Source of the DNA: Clostridia bacterium UC5.1-1D2
GTDB lineage: Bacteria > Bacillota > Clostridia > Lachnospirales > Lachnospiraceae
Length of the DNA stretch: 64,000 nucleotides
Direction of reading: 5' to 3'
Assembly: GCA_001304855.1 (NCBI GenBank)
Contig: BBZN01000004.1
Span: 104,979-168,978 of the forward strand
Positions 10,502 through 21,111 of the stretch are shown in pieces; position 1 is the stretch's first letter, and each line of letters starts with the position of its first letter. The translations under genes were made by a program, and so were the position numbers. The notes beneath the pieces were generated by a model, which was not told the origin of the DNA, did not search any database, and saw only the letters and a program-made list of their open reading frames with translations.

Positions 10502-12332
10502 ATGTCTGATTTGAAAAATAAAACTGGACTTGATTGTCAATCAGTTTATTCAAGATATGGCTCAAGAGAATAAAGATGTGGAATTATGGGGGGGGGGGTG
10601 TTATACGAAAAAATCTGCAGCGAGTTAAAAAATCTTGTTAATCAAAAATTAAAAGCTGAAAAATGTTGCAATTTATGGAAATGGAGAAATGACCAGAAAG
10701 TTTTTTGGGGCGGTCGGTAATGTTCCTGACAATATTGTTTGTATTATAGATAAAATGTTCCATGAACCCCTTTTTTGGAAACTGGAAAAGATACCGGTTA
10801 TAAGGCCAGAGAAAATCTCTGAGTTTTCTTTAGATACAATTTTAATTCCATCAAAGGCTCTCGAGAAGGAAATAAAGGATGAATTGATGGAGCAGGGCTT
10901 CAGGGGGAGGTTATAGGGATACATTCATGGCTTATTCGTCGGGGATACAACCTTACAGAAGAATTTCATCGGTATAACGACCTTTGGAAATACAGACAGA
11001 TTAATAAGGATTATGTTCAGTTTATCCAAACAGAAGAGCCTATGCATCTCCTAAAGGTTATTATTGGACTTCTATTTATTCGTGACTATGGTCATGCTTT
11101 AGTGATGATAGAGCAGTACTTAAAATTCGGATGGACAGCAAGTGTAAGGCTGGCAAAACTTAAACTTGATATAGAAACTGTCTTTGTTGAACTGCGGAAG
11201 GAATTGGAAAAGAGAAAAACTAGAAATGTAATGTTGTTTCTAGTAGACTCGTTGAATTGCGAAGCTGTAAAAAATATGCCGCATTTAAAGGAGATAGAAG
11301 CAGAAAGTTTTTCTTTCCATAATGTCATGGATCAATATGGGCAGAGCAGAGAGACGGTAATGTCCCTTATGACTGGATATGAAATCTTCAATAACCAACT
11401 ATATGAAAGGGTTTATTTTACCAATGATGATGGAGAATTATTACCGTATCTGCATAAAAATCAATTTAAATTTCAGTTTTTAGCTGAACAGCGCAGCTAT
11501 GCCTATGCCCTAATAGATGAGAGCAGCAAGGAATGCAGCAGTATTTTGGCGCCGGAAGTATTTTTGAAGGACTGTGTGAAATGTGCGCCACTCATGGTAA
11601 TACGTTTACATATATGCATGGGCTTGCAGAAATTCATTCCCCCTTTTTGAATCCGTTATATGATAAACACCTGCGGGAGGTGCCATGTGACTGGACGCTG
11701 GAAGAATTGAGAGATCAATACTGCAGTTCCCAAAGATATATTGATGAAATAGTATGGTTTTATTACAAACTTTTAAAATGTGATGGAATTACACAGATAA
11801 TTATGGGAGATCATGGAGTTGTATTAGATTCTTTTTAAAAAACAATACGAAAGAATACCGATGGAATCGAAAACAGCTGAATCCTGCCTGCATTATCTCG
11901 GACGCTCATCTGGGGGTGGGGAGCAATCACAATCTAGTAGCTAATTATCATCTGGCAAAAATTTTTAAAGATATCATTGAAAGGTCTGTAAAAAAGGAAC
12001 GTTTGGAAGAATATGCGGATAATTATGTAAAACTTGCGATTCTGCCGGTATATAATCCTGGAATTTTGAAAAGATTAGTGGAACGCAGGCAGCTGTACAA
12101 GACCCTGGGAGTGGCAGGCATATTAACAGATACAGATATATTTCTGCATATGGAAAATGGAGAAGAGAAGTTATATGTTGAAAATGAGGAAGTGAATCCG
12201 AACCATATACTATATTCTGACAAAGTAAAGTTATATAGGGAGCTGCTTGCGGCCGATATCAATGAGCTGCAGAAAGTGTTAACCATGGAACGTTACAGAT
12301 ATCATAATGAATGTTTAAGCTGCTGTAGATAG
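10502..12332 (+). CDS. Alkaline-phosphatase/sulfatase-superfamily protein, paralogue 1, with N-terminal Rossmann-like domain
   Basis: The frame is broken at about 10520, 10588-10598 (an 11-G run), 10660, 10912, 11570 and 11838, making this the most damaged gene of the set. The reassembled protein has an N-terminal IYGNGEMTRKFF module, then a helical stretch and a phosphatase-fold core. The core shows MLFLVDSLN (first metal Asp), an RETVMSLMTG segment that could hold the Ser/Thr nucleophile, an HGLAEIHSP motif and IIMGDHG (metal Asp-His). The same order recurs in the genes at 12383 and 16424. No signal peptide or membrane segment is seen, so it is probably cytosolic, unlike LtaS. The substrate is unknown. 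Confidence 0.6.
10588..10598 (+). repeat. 11-base poly-G tract inside a coding region
   Basis: Eleven consecutive G residues lie near the 5' end of the first phosphatase-fold gene, exactly where the reading frame changes phase. Such tracts slip during replication and can switch genes on and off. They are also the hardest runs to sequence correctly. Confidence 0.7.
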
Positions 12333-12382
12333 TGTTGGTGGGGATTTATTAACTGAAACCAACAGAGCGGAGGCGCATTAAG

Positions 12383-14139
12383 ATGAGAGATGTTTTGCAA
12401 TGTTATGAAGATCTTCATAATATGCTCACAAATACAAACCAGGAGGAGGAACTCTGCAGAGCAATAATGGCGGCGGTACAGGAAATTGTTGATGAACTGC
12501 CAACTCACGCCAATATCGCGCTTCGTCCGAAGGGCGAATTCACTGCATTTTTTTGCGCCTGGTTAAGTTCCGGGAAAAGAATGTGGTTGGAATATTTGAT
12601 AAAATTATTACCCGGGCGTTTCAGGAATCAGTTCCCTGTTATTCAGTTGACAAAATGGAACAACTGCCTATCGATGTTGTGTTAATTACCTCCTTTAACA
12701 GGCATAGGGAGATTAAAGAGGAACTGGTTAAGACTGGGCGTTATAAGGTAGTTGACGTATGCGGCCTTTTAGAAGAACGAGGTTACAAGCTAAAAGCCCC
12801 ATTTTATAAGTATCGCAGCGGTGTGGGCTCCCATGAAATATTAAATTTTTTCTATGGCGCTTATTTCAATAGCGGAGGAACAGACGATGAGAAATTAAGC
12901 CGTCTCCTGACTGCTGCAGTTGAAGCAAAAGACTTTAATATGGTTTTAGAATTATGTGAAAGGCGCAAACGTACTCCCAGGATACCAGCTTTAATTTTAG
13001 AAGTGGAGAAAAAAACGCTGGAGCTAATTAACTTAATAGAAGATAAACTCAAAACCAGAAAACAGAAGGACGTATGGCTGTTTTGGACAGATGCGGTTTC
13101 TTATCATAGATTGAATTATCTTCCAGGTATTTATCAATTGTCAAAGCAGTCGGTATTTTTTGAACGTGCATATACAAATACGCCCTTCACGCATCAGACA
13201 CAGCGGGCAATTATGTCGGGTATACTTCCGATTGATGATTTTGAAGCAAGCCAAAAGATTATTCAAAAGGAGAATAGCGTACTCCTGCAGTATTTGGAAC
13301 ATGCGGGTTATGAGTTTAAAATGATTGGATGTGATGGTGAGAGAAGCAGAGCAATGGCAGATGAATATACCATTAATATGAAAGAGAATGCCTCCTGTAA
13401 TATGATTCTCTGGACTGCTGTGATTCATATGCTGGATAGTCAGCAGCCGGTTTTCTATATGCTCCATTTTTTGACTGAGACTCATCCTCCAATGGTTTCG
13501 CCCATATTGGAAGAAATATCATACGATATCGAACAAATGGATATTGAACGACAGATGAGAGCTTCTTATAAATACATAGACAAAAGGATTATATTTTATC
13601 ACAGGCTGCTGGGCAATAGGACTCAGATATTCATGAGCGATCACGGGGAACATTTTCAGTTTCCACAGCATTACTGGTCTGAGGTAAAGCTGCACGTACA
13701 TTTCTTTGTGTGGGATGGAATACAGAATGCTAAAGAAAAAAGATTCTTGCAGCTAAGAAATTTTTATAAATTGGTGCAGTGGATTTTGGAGAAAGAGAAA
13801 TATCCTCTGGAAAGAGCGCTGGATGATTATGCGGTTTTTCAGGATGTAGATATTTATTCAGAAGTATTAGTGGAGCGGTTTATCTCCAGAAGAGCGCCGG
13901 AATATGCGGTGGCTTACCGGGGGGCCGTTACATACGATTACAAATATGTGATCGACGGAACCGGAAGAGAATATTGGTATGGCATATGCGGAGATGGAGA
14001 AGAAGAGAGGACGAATCCTGATTCTGACATAAAAAAGAAACTTAAGGCAGCTGCGGGAACTGCATTTTTGGATATTAATAAAGTGGAAAAATTCAGTTAT
14101 TCAAAAAAGCTTTATAGTGAAATCTGCAAAGGAAAATAG
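12383..14139 (+). CDS. Alkaline-phosphatase/sulfatase-superfamily protein, paralogue 2, with N-terminal Rossmann-like domain
   Basis: This is the best preserved of three paralogues, about 585 codons with one break near 12550 (T8 read as T7). The N-terminal module has a changed glycine motif (RPKGEF instead of YGAG). The catalytic half shows VWLFWTDAVSYHR (metal Asp), TPFTHQTQRAIMSG (possible Thr/Ser nucleophile), HFLTETHPP and IFMSDHGEHF. These match the order of metal ligands in phosphoglycerol- and phosphoethanolamine-transferases, but no transmembrane domain is present. The C-terminal segment (VIDGTGREYWY) is shared by all three. A transferase or hydrolase acting on phospho- or phosphono-esters fits the context; this is inference. 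Confidence 0.65.
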
Positions 14140-14156
14140 ACGGCATATGAAATGTT

Positions 14157-16362
14157 TTGAAAAAAAAGTGCGCGATTGTAAATTACTGGTGGGCTGATGG
14201 ACATGGGGCGGCATTAACTGCTTTTGCTTTGTCGAAATTATTAAGTGAAGGTGGTTTTGAGCCGTGTCTCATTAAAACAACAATAGGAGTATCAGCAAGC
14301 GAGTGTGAGAAGGGAAGAAATTTTAAATTCATACAGAAATATGTAAAATGTACGAGTAAAAATTATATTACATACAAGGATTATCGGGATCTAAATAAAA
14401 ATTATAATCACTTTTTACTGGGCTCTGACCAGGTTTTGCGGCTGGAGTGGGTGCCCGATGAATGGTATTTTTATGCAATTGACTATAAAAAGAATATAGT
14501 AGCTGTGGCTGCAAGCTTCGGAACCAACGTAGTACGTAATTCTAAATCCCGAATTAAAGGGATTTCACGATACCTAGACCGATTCAATTCTGTGAGTTTG
14601 CGGGAGCTGGACGGCCCTGAAGTTTACAAAACATATTTTGGCAAACGGCGAGACTTATCCGTAATCGCAGATCCCGTTTTTTTGATTGCAAAAGAAGAAT
14701 ACGAGACGTTAATTTTACAAAGCAGCATGTGTGAAAGGGAACCGTTTGTTTTTTATATATTCTGGATTTTACAGATGAAAGCGCAGATTTGGAAAAGAAA
14801 ATTGGGAACCGCTATAAAATGAAAATTATAAAGGAGTCAAGTGACATGTCAATCGAGGATTTTTTATATTTTGTAAAAAATTGTACATTGATGGTTACTG
14901 ATTCATTTCATGGAACCTGTTTTTCTATTATCTTTAACCGCCCTTTTTATTGTATTTATAACAAAGAAAGGGGAGCCTCCAGAATTGATACGCTAAAAGA
15001 ATTGTTTGAAATAGATACAAGCCGTTTTACTTGTTACGCTGATTTGGGACAACTTAATTTTACTATGGAAGAGATGGATTATAAACAGGTAAACGAAAAA
15101 ATCATAGAGGAGAGGAACAGAGGGCAACAGTGGATTTTAAATAGCCTTAAGTTACCAGGAAAGAAATGTTTTAAATGGTGTATAGCCGATCGGGCAGAAG
15201 TATTAATTATCCATTTAATGAATCGGATTGTTGGTAAATTAAAGAAAAAAAAGGAAAAAACACTGCAGACCCGATTAAATCATATGAAAAAATATATTAC
15301 GGTCCATTATGACAAATGTACGGGTTGTGAAGCCTGTATGAATATATGCGGCGCAAATGCTATTTCTATGGAAGTTCATGAAAATGGTTTTTATATCCAA
15401 ATGTAAATGAAAAGAAATGTGTAAAATGTGCAAAGTGTACACAAGTCTGTGGTTGTTTAAGCGTAAGGAAAGAAGAAAAAAGAGAAGTACAAAAATGTTA
15501 TGCGGCTTGGGCCGATGACCTGATAAGGGAGAAAAGTTCCTCTGGCGGCGTGTTTTCTGTTTTAGCAGAATACATATTAGAGTTAGGAGGAAGCGTATGT
15601 GGAGCAGCATTTATTCATTCCGATGAAGCCAGGCATATTATTATTCATACAAAAGAAGAATTAAAAGCTATCAGGACATCAAAATATGTGCAGAGCAGAA
15701 TAGGAACAATTTATGAGGATATCCGAAGGCTGCTGTCCGGTGGAAAAGCAGTTTTGTTTTCCGGAACTCCCTGTCAGACAGACGGGTTGACAAGATACTT
15801 AGGCGGGGTTCCTGAGAATTTATATATAATTGATTTGTTATGCCATGGCGTTCCGTCACAAACTATGTTTAAAAAATATCTTGATGAAGAATTTAGCAAT
15901 GAAACCATAAAATCAATAAATTTCCGGGATAAATCAAAAGGTTGGACATATTTACTGAACTTAAAGATTACGACTGAAAAGAATAATTATTTGTCTAATA
16001 TCAACGAAAGTTCTTACTACAGAGCTTTTAATGAGAGGCTAAGTCTCAGGCCATGCTGCGGAACGTGTAACTATACAACAGTAAATCGTTGTGGCGATAT
16101 AACGTTAGGAGATTTTTGGGAAATATGGAATTATGACCGTTTATTGGACGACAGGAAAGGAACTTCTCTGGTACTTGTAAATACGCCAAAAGGGGAGGCG
16201 TTGTTTTGCAGGATAAAAGAATGTTTACAGAAGGCACAGGAAGTGCCAATATCCCAGGCTATTAAGGCGAATAGAGTTTTGGAGGCGCCTATCCCTTTAA
16301 ATTCCCACAGTGATGAGTTTTGCAGTATGCAAAAACTCATACTCTGCAGGAGAGTATATTGA
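14157..16362 (+). CDS. Polysaccharide pyruvyltransferase fused to FrhB-type iron-sulfur oxidoreductase
   Basis: The first ~330 codons match the polysaccharide pyruvyltransferase family: IVNYWWADGHGA, LLGSDQVLR and TDSFHGTCFS, the signature His-Gly of the PEP-dependent ketalase fold. A ferredoxin-like segment follows without a stop (CTGCEACMNICG, then CVKCAKCTQVCG). Next comes a coenzyme F420 hydrogenase beta-subunit-like domain with EKSSSGGVFS, FSGTPCQ, LLCHGVPS and RPCCGTCNY. Breaks lie near 14770 and 15405. Separate neighbouring genes of these two families are common in capsule loci; here they read as one chain. The redox half's substrate in glycan synthesis is not known. TTG 14157 opens the frame without a clear ribosome binding site. 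Confidence 0.72.
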
Positions 16363-16423
16363 AATACAGTAAAAAGGGAACTTAAACGATCAGTCCCGGA
16401 ATTTTTGGAGGATTTGTCAAAAG

Positions 16424-18238
16424 ATGATAGATATTGAAGAAGAACTGGAAGCAATTATAAAAGACAACGGATTGCAGGCATTTGATCTATTGAAAACAAG
16501 ATTAGAGCGGATAATAGGAGATATCCTGCAAAATGCGGTTATAAAACATGGCAGAAAAATTATTATCCGGGGACTTAAACCTTCTGAAAAAACAATTCAT
16601 CCGTTCGTATCATTGGTTTCCCAATATGGAGAGATTGTATCAATTGTGGATAGAGCTCCTTCTGCGGATCAGATATTTTATGGACAAGGAAAGGCGGCGC
16701 CTGTCTTAGGCTGCAATGACAGCCTGCTAAAAAGCAAAGAGTCCCAGTGTGATATTTATATTATCAATTCTCTTTATAATGGAAAAAATATTTATTATGA
16801 AGAAAAAAGAACGACTGTTAAAAAAGGGCATTTATGTAATCGATCTATATACCGAAATAAGACGCACATACAGTGTTTGTTTAGGGAAGGAATATGAATA
16901 CTATACAGTAGAGCGGGATTTTACACATAACCGTTTGCAAGAGGCCATATCTGATTTTCGAGCAGACCCAAATGAAAATACATTGACTCGTTTATTAAGC
17001 ATATGCCTGTCGATGCGTGATTTTGTTTCTTTTTATACGTATATGAAAGAGGGGATAAAATTTCTCGGCCAATCAGCATTTTTGGTAAAAATACATAGAG
17101 ACATTAATAGGTTATTACAAAAGATACAGGAGGAAATAGAATCCAGAAATAAACTGTGCCACAGCAGGGATATTATTCTACACTGGATTGATCAGGTAGG
17201 TTACGATGAATTAAGATTACTGCCTAAAGTCTCGGCTCATATTCATCAAGGTCTTATATTTCTTAATTCGTATACGGTTACCCCGTATACGAAGCCTACA
17301 GTCAGAATGATTTTTTGGAAAGATTTCAGAATAAAAGAAAAAAGTGATGAAAATAATGGGGGGAGGGGTGTTATGAGCGAAGAATAATAAGTGACAGCCC
17401 AGTATATAAAAAGATCACCGAAAGCGGATATAGATTTGAAACCTACGGATATATAGAAAAAATTTTATTTCAGGAAAAAGATGGGAGTGAATATTGTGAA
17501 ACATCGATTGCTGCGTCAGTGCATTACTGGAGAATGTTGAGAGATTTGATTCTTTCTAATGGACCATTCTTTGGCATCGTTCATGTTTTAGAAGAAACCC
17601 ATGAGCCATTTATTTCACCGGAATCAACTATGAAAAACATGAGTTACGGATTTCATAAATCTTATAAAACTGAAAGTGAGAAGATAGAACGCTCAGCCGC
17701 CTATGCAGATTGCGTAATTGATTTATATACAAAACTGTTAAGCGTACATACGGTGAATATTTATATGAGCGACCATGGAAAATGGGAGGATACTGACAGA
17801 AGGAGATATAAAGACAATAGTATGCACACGATTCTTGGTATTACTAATTTAGGAATAAGAGGTGAAGTAGAACGTGTTTTCTCCTATGAACACTTTGATG
17901 TCTTGACGGATTGGGTACTTAAGATGGCGGCTCCCCAGGAAATGTTCTTTTGTGATTATCCCATTTATTCCAGCGGTTTTAGAGGTGCAATCATGGAAAG
18001 AGGCGCAGGCGGCACAGATATCTGTGAAGGTTATTCAGGAGTAAAAACCGACATAGATCAATATATTTGCTTAGATTCCGGGCAGGAGTACTATTTTACA
18101 CATTGTGACGGGGAGCATAATCACATTGAGAAAACGGAATACCTGAGTCGAATTCAGTACCTGAGAATGCGGCATAAGGAGATGAAAGAAAGAATCATCA
18201 CGGCAAAACACGCTGGATGCGATATTAATAAATGCTAA
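16424..18238 (+). CDS. Alkaline-phosphatase/sulfatase-superfamily protein, paralogue 3
   Basis: This is the third paralogue, broken near 16795 and within a G-rich run at 17358-17368. The N-terminal Rossmann-like part is degenerate (IIIRGLKPSE). Core motifs follow the order of the other two: IILHWIDQVGYDEL, a TPYTKPTVRM segment, HVLEETHEP and IYMSDHGKWED. The C-terminus again ends with a DIDQYICLDSGQEYY-type segment. The second break lies in TGGGGGGAGGGGTGTTAT, which closely resembles the poly-G region of paralogue 1. The product is probably cytosolic. It is separated from the downstream radical SAM gene by 13 bases, so both are likely in one transcript. Confidence 0.6.
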
Positions 18239-18251
18239 AGGAGAAAAGATT

Positions 18252-19265
18252 ATGAATTTAGAAGAACGCGTAAGATTAAAAAAAGCCCATCTGAAGGAAC
18301 TCTACAGCTTAAAACCTCCCTTCCCCTATACGAATTTTCTCATTGAACTATCAAATGCCTGCAACCATGCCTGTATTTTCTGCACTCATCAGAAAATGAA
18401 GCGTCCCGTAGGATTTATCAAAGAAGAAATACTTTACAGCGTGTTGCAGCAAGCCTATGACCTGGGAACAAGAGAGGTTGGCTTTTATGCTACGGGAGAG
18501 CCCTTTATTGTCAACGATTTGCCGCTGTATGTAAAGAAGGCAAAGGATATTGGTTATAAATATGTTTATCTTACATCCAATGGTTCTTTGGCTACACCGG
18601 ATAAGCTGCGTGCGGTTATTGATAACGGCGTGGATAGTATCAAGTTTTCCATAAACGCTCCCAACCGTGAGATGTACCAGTTTATACATGGAAAGGATGA
18701 CTTTGATATTGTAGTGAAGCACCTGACGTATATGAATGAATATCGGAAAGAGAGCGGGCGCAGATTTAAAATTTTTATCACAGGGATCCTTACCAGATAT
18801 ACGGAACATCTGAGAGATGATTATTTTCAGGTGTTTGAAGGGCTTGCAGATGAAATTGTATTTAAAGACGTCTACAATCAGGGAGGAAATATGCCGGAAA
18901 TAGATGAGCTCCTCCGCTGCACCTATGACGATGAAACTTATAGGCGCTGTAATCTTCCCTTTGATTCCATCTATGTTACGCATGAGGGATACCTTTCAGT
19001 CTGCAATGCAGATTATGAAAATATGCTGGTTGTGGCTGACTTAAACGAGGTATCCCTCAGAGACGGCTGGTACGGTGAAAAAATGAAGAATCTGCGGCAG
19101 GGATTTATGGATGACAATGTTTCGGAAACACTTTGTGACGGATGCCTGCACCATAGAAGGCTTCCGGCTAAGCCTTTGACTCCGGAAGCTGCTACTGTCA
19201 ATCTGGAACTGTTTTCTGACAAGCAGGTGCGCGAAAGATTAATTAAAGCGGGGTATTTGAAGTGA
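18252..19265 (+). CDS. Radical SAM protein with SPASM-like C-terminus
   Basis: The CNHACIFC motif near residue 36 is the Cx3Cx2C ligand set for the SAM-binding 4Fe-4S cluster. GFYATGEPF is the glycine-rich SAM-binding region, and SNGS and FSINAPN fit the TIM-barrel core. The C-terminal third has further cysteines (YRRCNLPFDS, SVCNADYEN, LCDGCLHH), suggesting an auxiliary cluster as in SPASM/twitch proteins. ATG 18252 follows AAAGGAGAA. The stop overlaps the GTG start of the PEP mutase gene, so the two are probably translated together. No precursor-peptide gene is evident nearby, so a small-molecule or sugar substrate is more likely. Confidence 0.82.
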   Translation: MNLEERVRLKKAHLKELYSLKPPFPYTNFLIELSNACNHACIFCTHQKMKRPVGFIKEEILYSVLQQAYDLGTREVGFYATGEPFIVNDLPLYVKKAKDIGYKYVYLTSNGSLATPDKLRAVIDNGVDSIKFSINAPNREMYQFIHGKDDFDIVVKHLTYMNEYRKESGRRFKIFITGILTRYTEHLRDDYFQVFEGLADEIVFKDVYNQGGNMPEIDELLRCTYDDETYRRCNLPFDSIYVTHEGYLSVCNADYENMLVVADLNEVSLRDGWYGEKMKNLRQGFMDDNVSETLCDGCLHHRRLPAKPLTPEAATVNLELFSDKQVRERLIKAGYLK

Positions 19266-20569
19266 AGCAGGTTTATATGAGTGTGAGCACAGATATACTG
19301 CACTATGGACATATCCGTATTATGCAGAAAGCGGCCGCCCTTGGGGAACTGACGGTGGGGATTCTTACAGACAACGTAATATGCCAATACAGGCGCCCCT
19401 CTCTGGTTCCGTTTGAAGAACGCTGGCAGATGATTAAGGCGTTGGGATTTGTCAGCCGTGTGATTGAGAAGGATACTTTAAGTTACAGACCCATTATTGA
19501 GCAGTACCATCCTGATATTATTGTCCATGGAGATGAGTGGAAGACAGGAAGCAAGGCGAAGCTTCGCTGGGAGGTTATCAGGTTATTGGAACAGATGGGA
19601 GGAGAGCTGATTGAGTTTCCATATACAAAGGACGAAAATATAAATGCCCTGGAACGGGATGTGTTCCGGAGGTATGCAATTCCCGAGATACGCCGTGGAA
19701 TGTTGCGCAGGCTGTTGAAGCTGAAAGCGTCTGTAAGGGTGTTGGAAGCGCACAGCGGATTAACAGGTCTTGTGGCGGAAAATGCAAAAGTACATATGTG
19801 CAACGGCGAGGAGCGGGAGTTTGACGCAATGTGGATTTCCAGCCTTTGCGATTCCTCATCACGTGGGAAACCAGATATTGAACTGGTTGACTGGTCTTCC
19901 AGAATTGACCGAATTAATGAAATTATGGAAGTGACTACAAAGCCTATTATTGTGGATGGAGACACCGGAGGATTGACGGAGCATTTTGTCTACAACGTCC
20001 AGACATTGGAGCGTCTTGGCGTGTCCGCAGTTATTATTGAGGATAAGACCGGGCTTAAGAAAAATTCACTTTTTGGAACAGAAGTGAAGCAGACGCAGGC
20101 AGACCCCGAGAACTTTGGGGAAAAGATCCGACTTGCAAAGCATGCGCTGAAAACATCCGATTTTATGATTTTTGCCAGAATTGAAAGCTTAATTCTGGAG
20201 CAGGGCATGGAAGATGCCCTAATGCGCGCCGGAATATATGTGAATGCCGGGGCGGACGGAATCATGATTCATTCACGCCAAAAATCTCCGGACGAGGTTT
20301 TTGAATTCTGCGGTAAATTTAGGCATACCTATCCGGATATTCCTATTGTAGCCATTCCTACAACCTATAATCAAATCCGGGAGGAAGAATTGATTGCCCA
20401 TGGAATCAATATTATTATCCATGCCAATCACCTTCTGAGAAGTGCGTTCCCGGCCATGACAAGGACGGCGGAAGCTATTTTAAGAGATGGATGTTCCGGG
20501 CAGGATGCAGAAAAATATTGTATGCCCATTAAAGAAATAATTAATTTTATTCCTGTGGAAGGAGAATAG
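19262..20569 (+). CDS. Nucleotidyltransferase-phosphoenolpyruvate mutase fusion
   Basis: Residues 1 to ~135 are an HxGH-type nucleotidyltransferase (STDILHYGHIRIM, later VHGDEW), the fold of glycerol-3-phosphate cytidylyltransferase. Residues ~150-430 are PEP mutase of the isocitrate lyase superfamily: VDGDTGG holds metal-binding acids and EDKTGLKKNS near residue 259 is the EDKxGxKxxS mutase signature. The enzyme interconverts PEP and phosphonopyruvate, making the C-P bond. GTG 19262 is chosen because the first strand of the nucleotidyltransferase begins there and it overlaps the previous stop. The fusion suggests that the phosphonate or a derivative is CMP-activated. Confidence 0.9.
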   Translation: MKQVYMSVSTDILHYGHIRIMQKAAALGELTVGILTDNVICQYRRPSLVPFEERWQMIKALGFVSRVIEKDTLSYRPIIEQYHPDIIVHGDEWKTGSKAKLRWEVIRLLEQMGGELIEFPYTKDENINALERDVFRRYAIPEIRRGMLRRLLKLKASVRVLEAHSGLTGLVAENAKVHMCNGEEREFDAMWISSLCDSSSRGKPDIELVDWSSRIDRINEIMEVTTKPIIVDGDTGGLTEHFVYNVQTLERLGVSAVIIEDKTGLKKNSLFGTEVKQTQADPENFGEKIRLAKHALKTSDFMIFARIESLILEQGMEDALMRAGIYVNAGADGIMIHSRQKSPDEVFEFCGKFRHTYPDIPIVAIPTTYNQIREEELIAHGINIIIHANHLLRSAFPAMTRTAEAILRDGCSGQDAEKYCMPIKEIINFIPVEGE

Positions 20570-20577
20570 ATTCAGGT

Positions 20578-21111
20578 ATGGAGAATCAAAAAATGAGAAA
20601 CCGGCCCCAGGGCACCGTATATTGGATAACAGGGCTTTCAGGCGCGGGGAAAACAACCATTGCTTCCTGCTTGTACCGGGAATTCATATGCGAAAGAGAG
20701 GGGATAGTTCTCTTGGATGGGGATGAACTGCGCAAAACTGTGGCCGGAGATTTGGGTTACACGAATGAAGAACGGCTGGAAGCGGCTATGCGCTATGCAA
20801 GATTGTCGGCCATGTTGGCAAAGCAGGGCGTTACTGTGATCATCGGCACTATTTCTATGTTTGACCAGGTGAGGGACTGGAATCGGAAAAACATTGAACG
20901 TTATTGCGAGGTTTATCTGAAGGTTCCTATGGAAGTGCTTCAGGCCAGAAACCAAAAGTCCTTATACAGCAATGTGAAGTCCGGAGAAATAAAGAATGTA
21001 GTTGGAATGGATATGGCAATTGAAGAACCAAAGCATCCTGATATCATTATACAAAATGATGGTTCTTTGTCAGTGGAAGCTTGTGTTGAAATGATTAAGA
21101 GGTGGAAGTGA
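20578..21111 (+). CDS. Adenylylsulfate-kinase-like (CysC-like) kinase
   Basis: The protein has the P-loop GLSGAGKTT, the LDGDELR substrate motif, and a KSLYSNVKSGEIKNVVG segment typical of APS kinases; the length (177 aa) fits. No ATP sulfurylase or PAPS reductase gene lies nearby, so sulfate activation is unlikely. Campylobacter jejuni Cj1415, once annotated APS kinase, phosphorylates the 3'-OH of cytidine diphosphoramidate in capsule decoration. By analogy this kinase could act on a CMP-phosphonate made by the flanking nucleotidyltransferases. That assignment is inference. It overlaps the following start in a TGATG arrangement. Confidence 0.82.
   Translation: MENQKMRNRPQGTVYWITGLSGAGKTTIASCLYREFICEREGIVLLDGDELRKTVAGDLGYTNEERLEAAMRYARLSAMLAKQGVTVIIGTISMFDQVRDWNRKNIERYCEVYLKVPMEVLQARNQKSLYSNVKSGEIKNVVGMDMAIEEPKHPDIIIQNDGSLSVEACVEMIKRWK

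Noticed and set aside
20578..21111. Sulfate assimilation (true APS kinase)
   Set aside because: No ATP sulfurylase, PAPS reductase or sulfotransferase is nearby, and the gene lies inside the phosphonate module.
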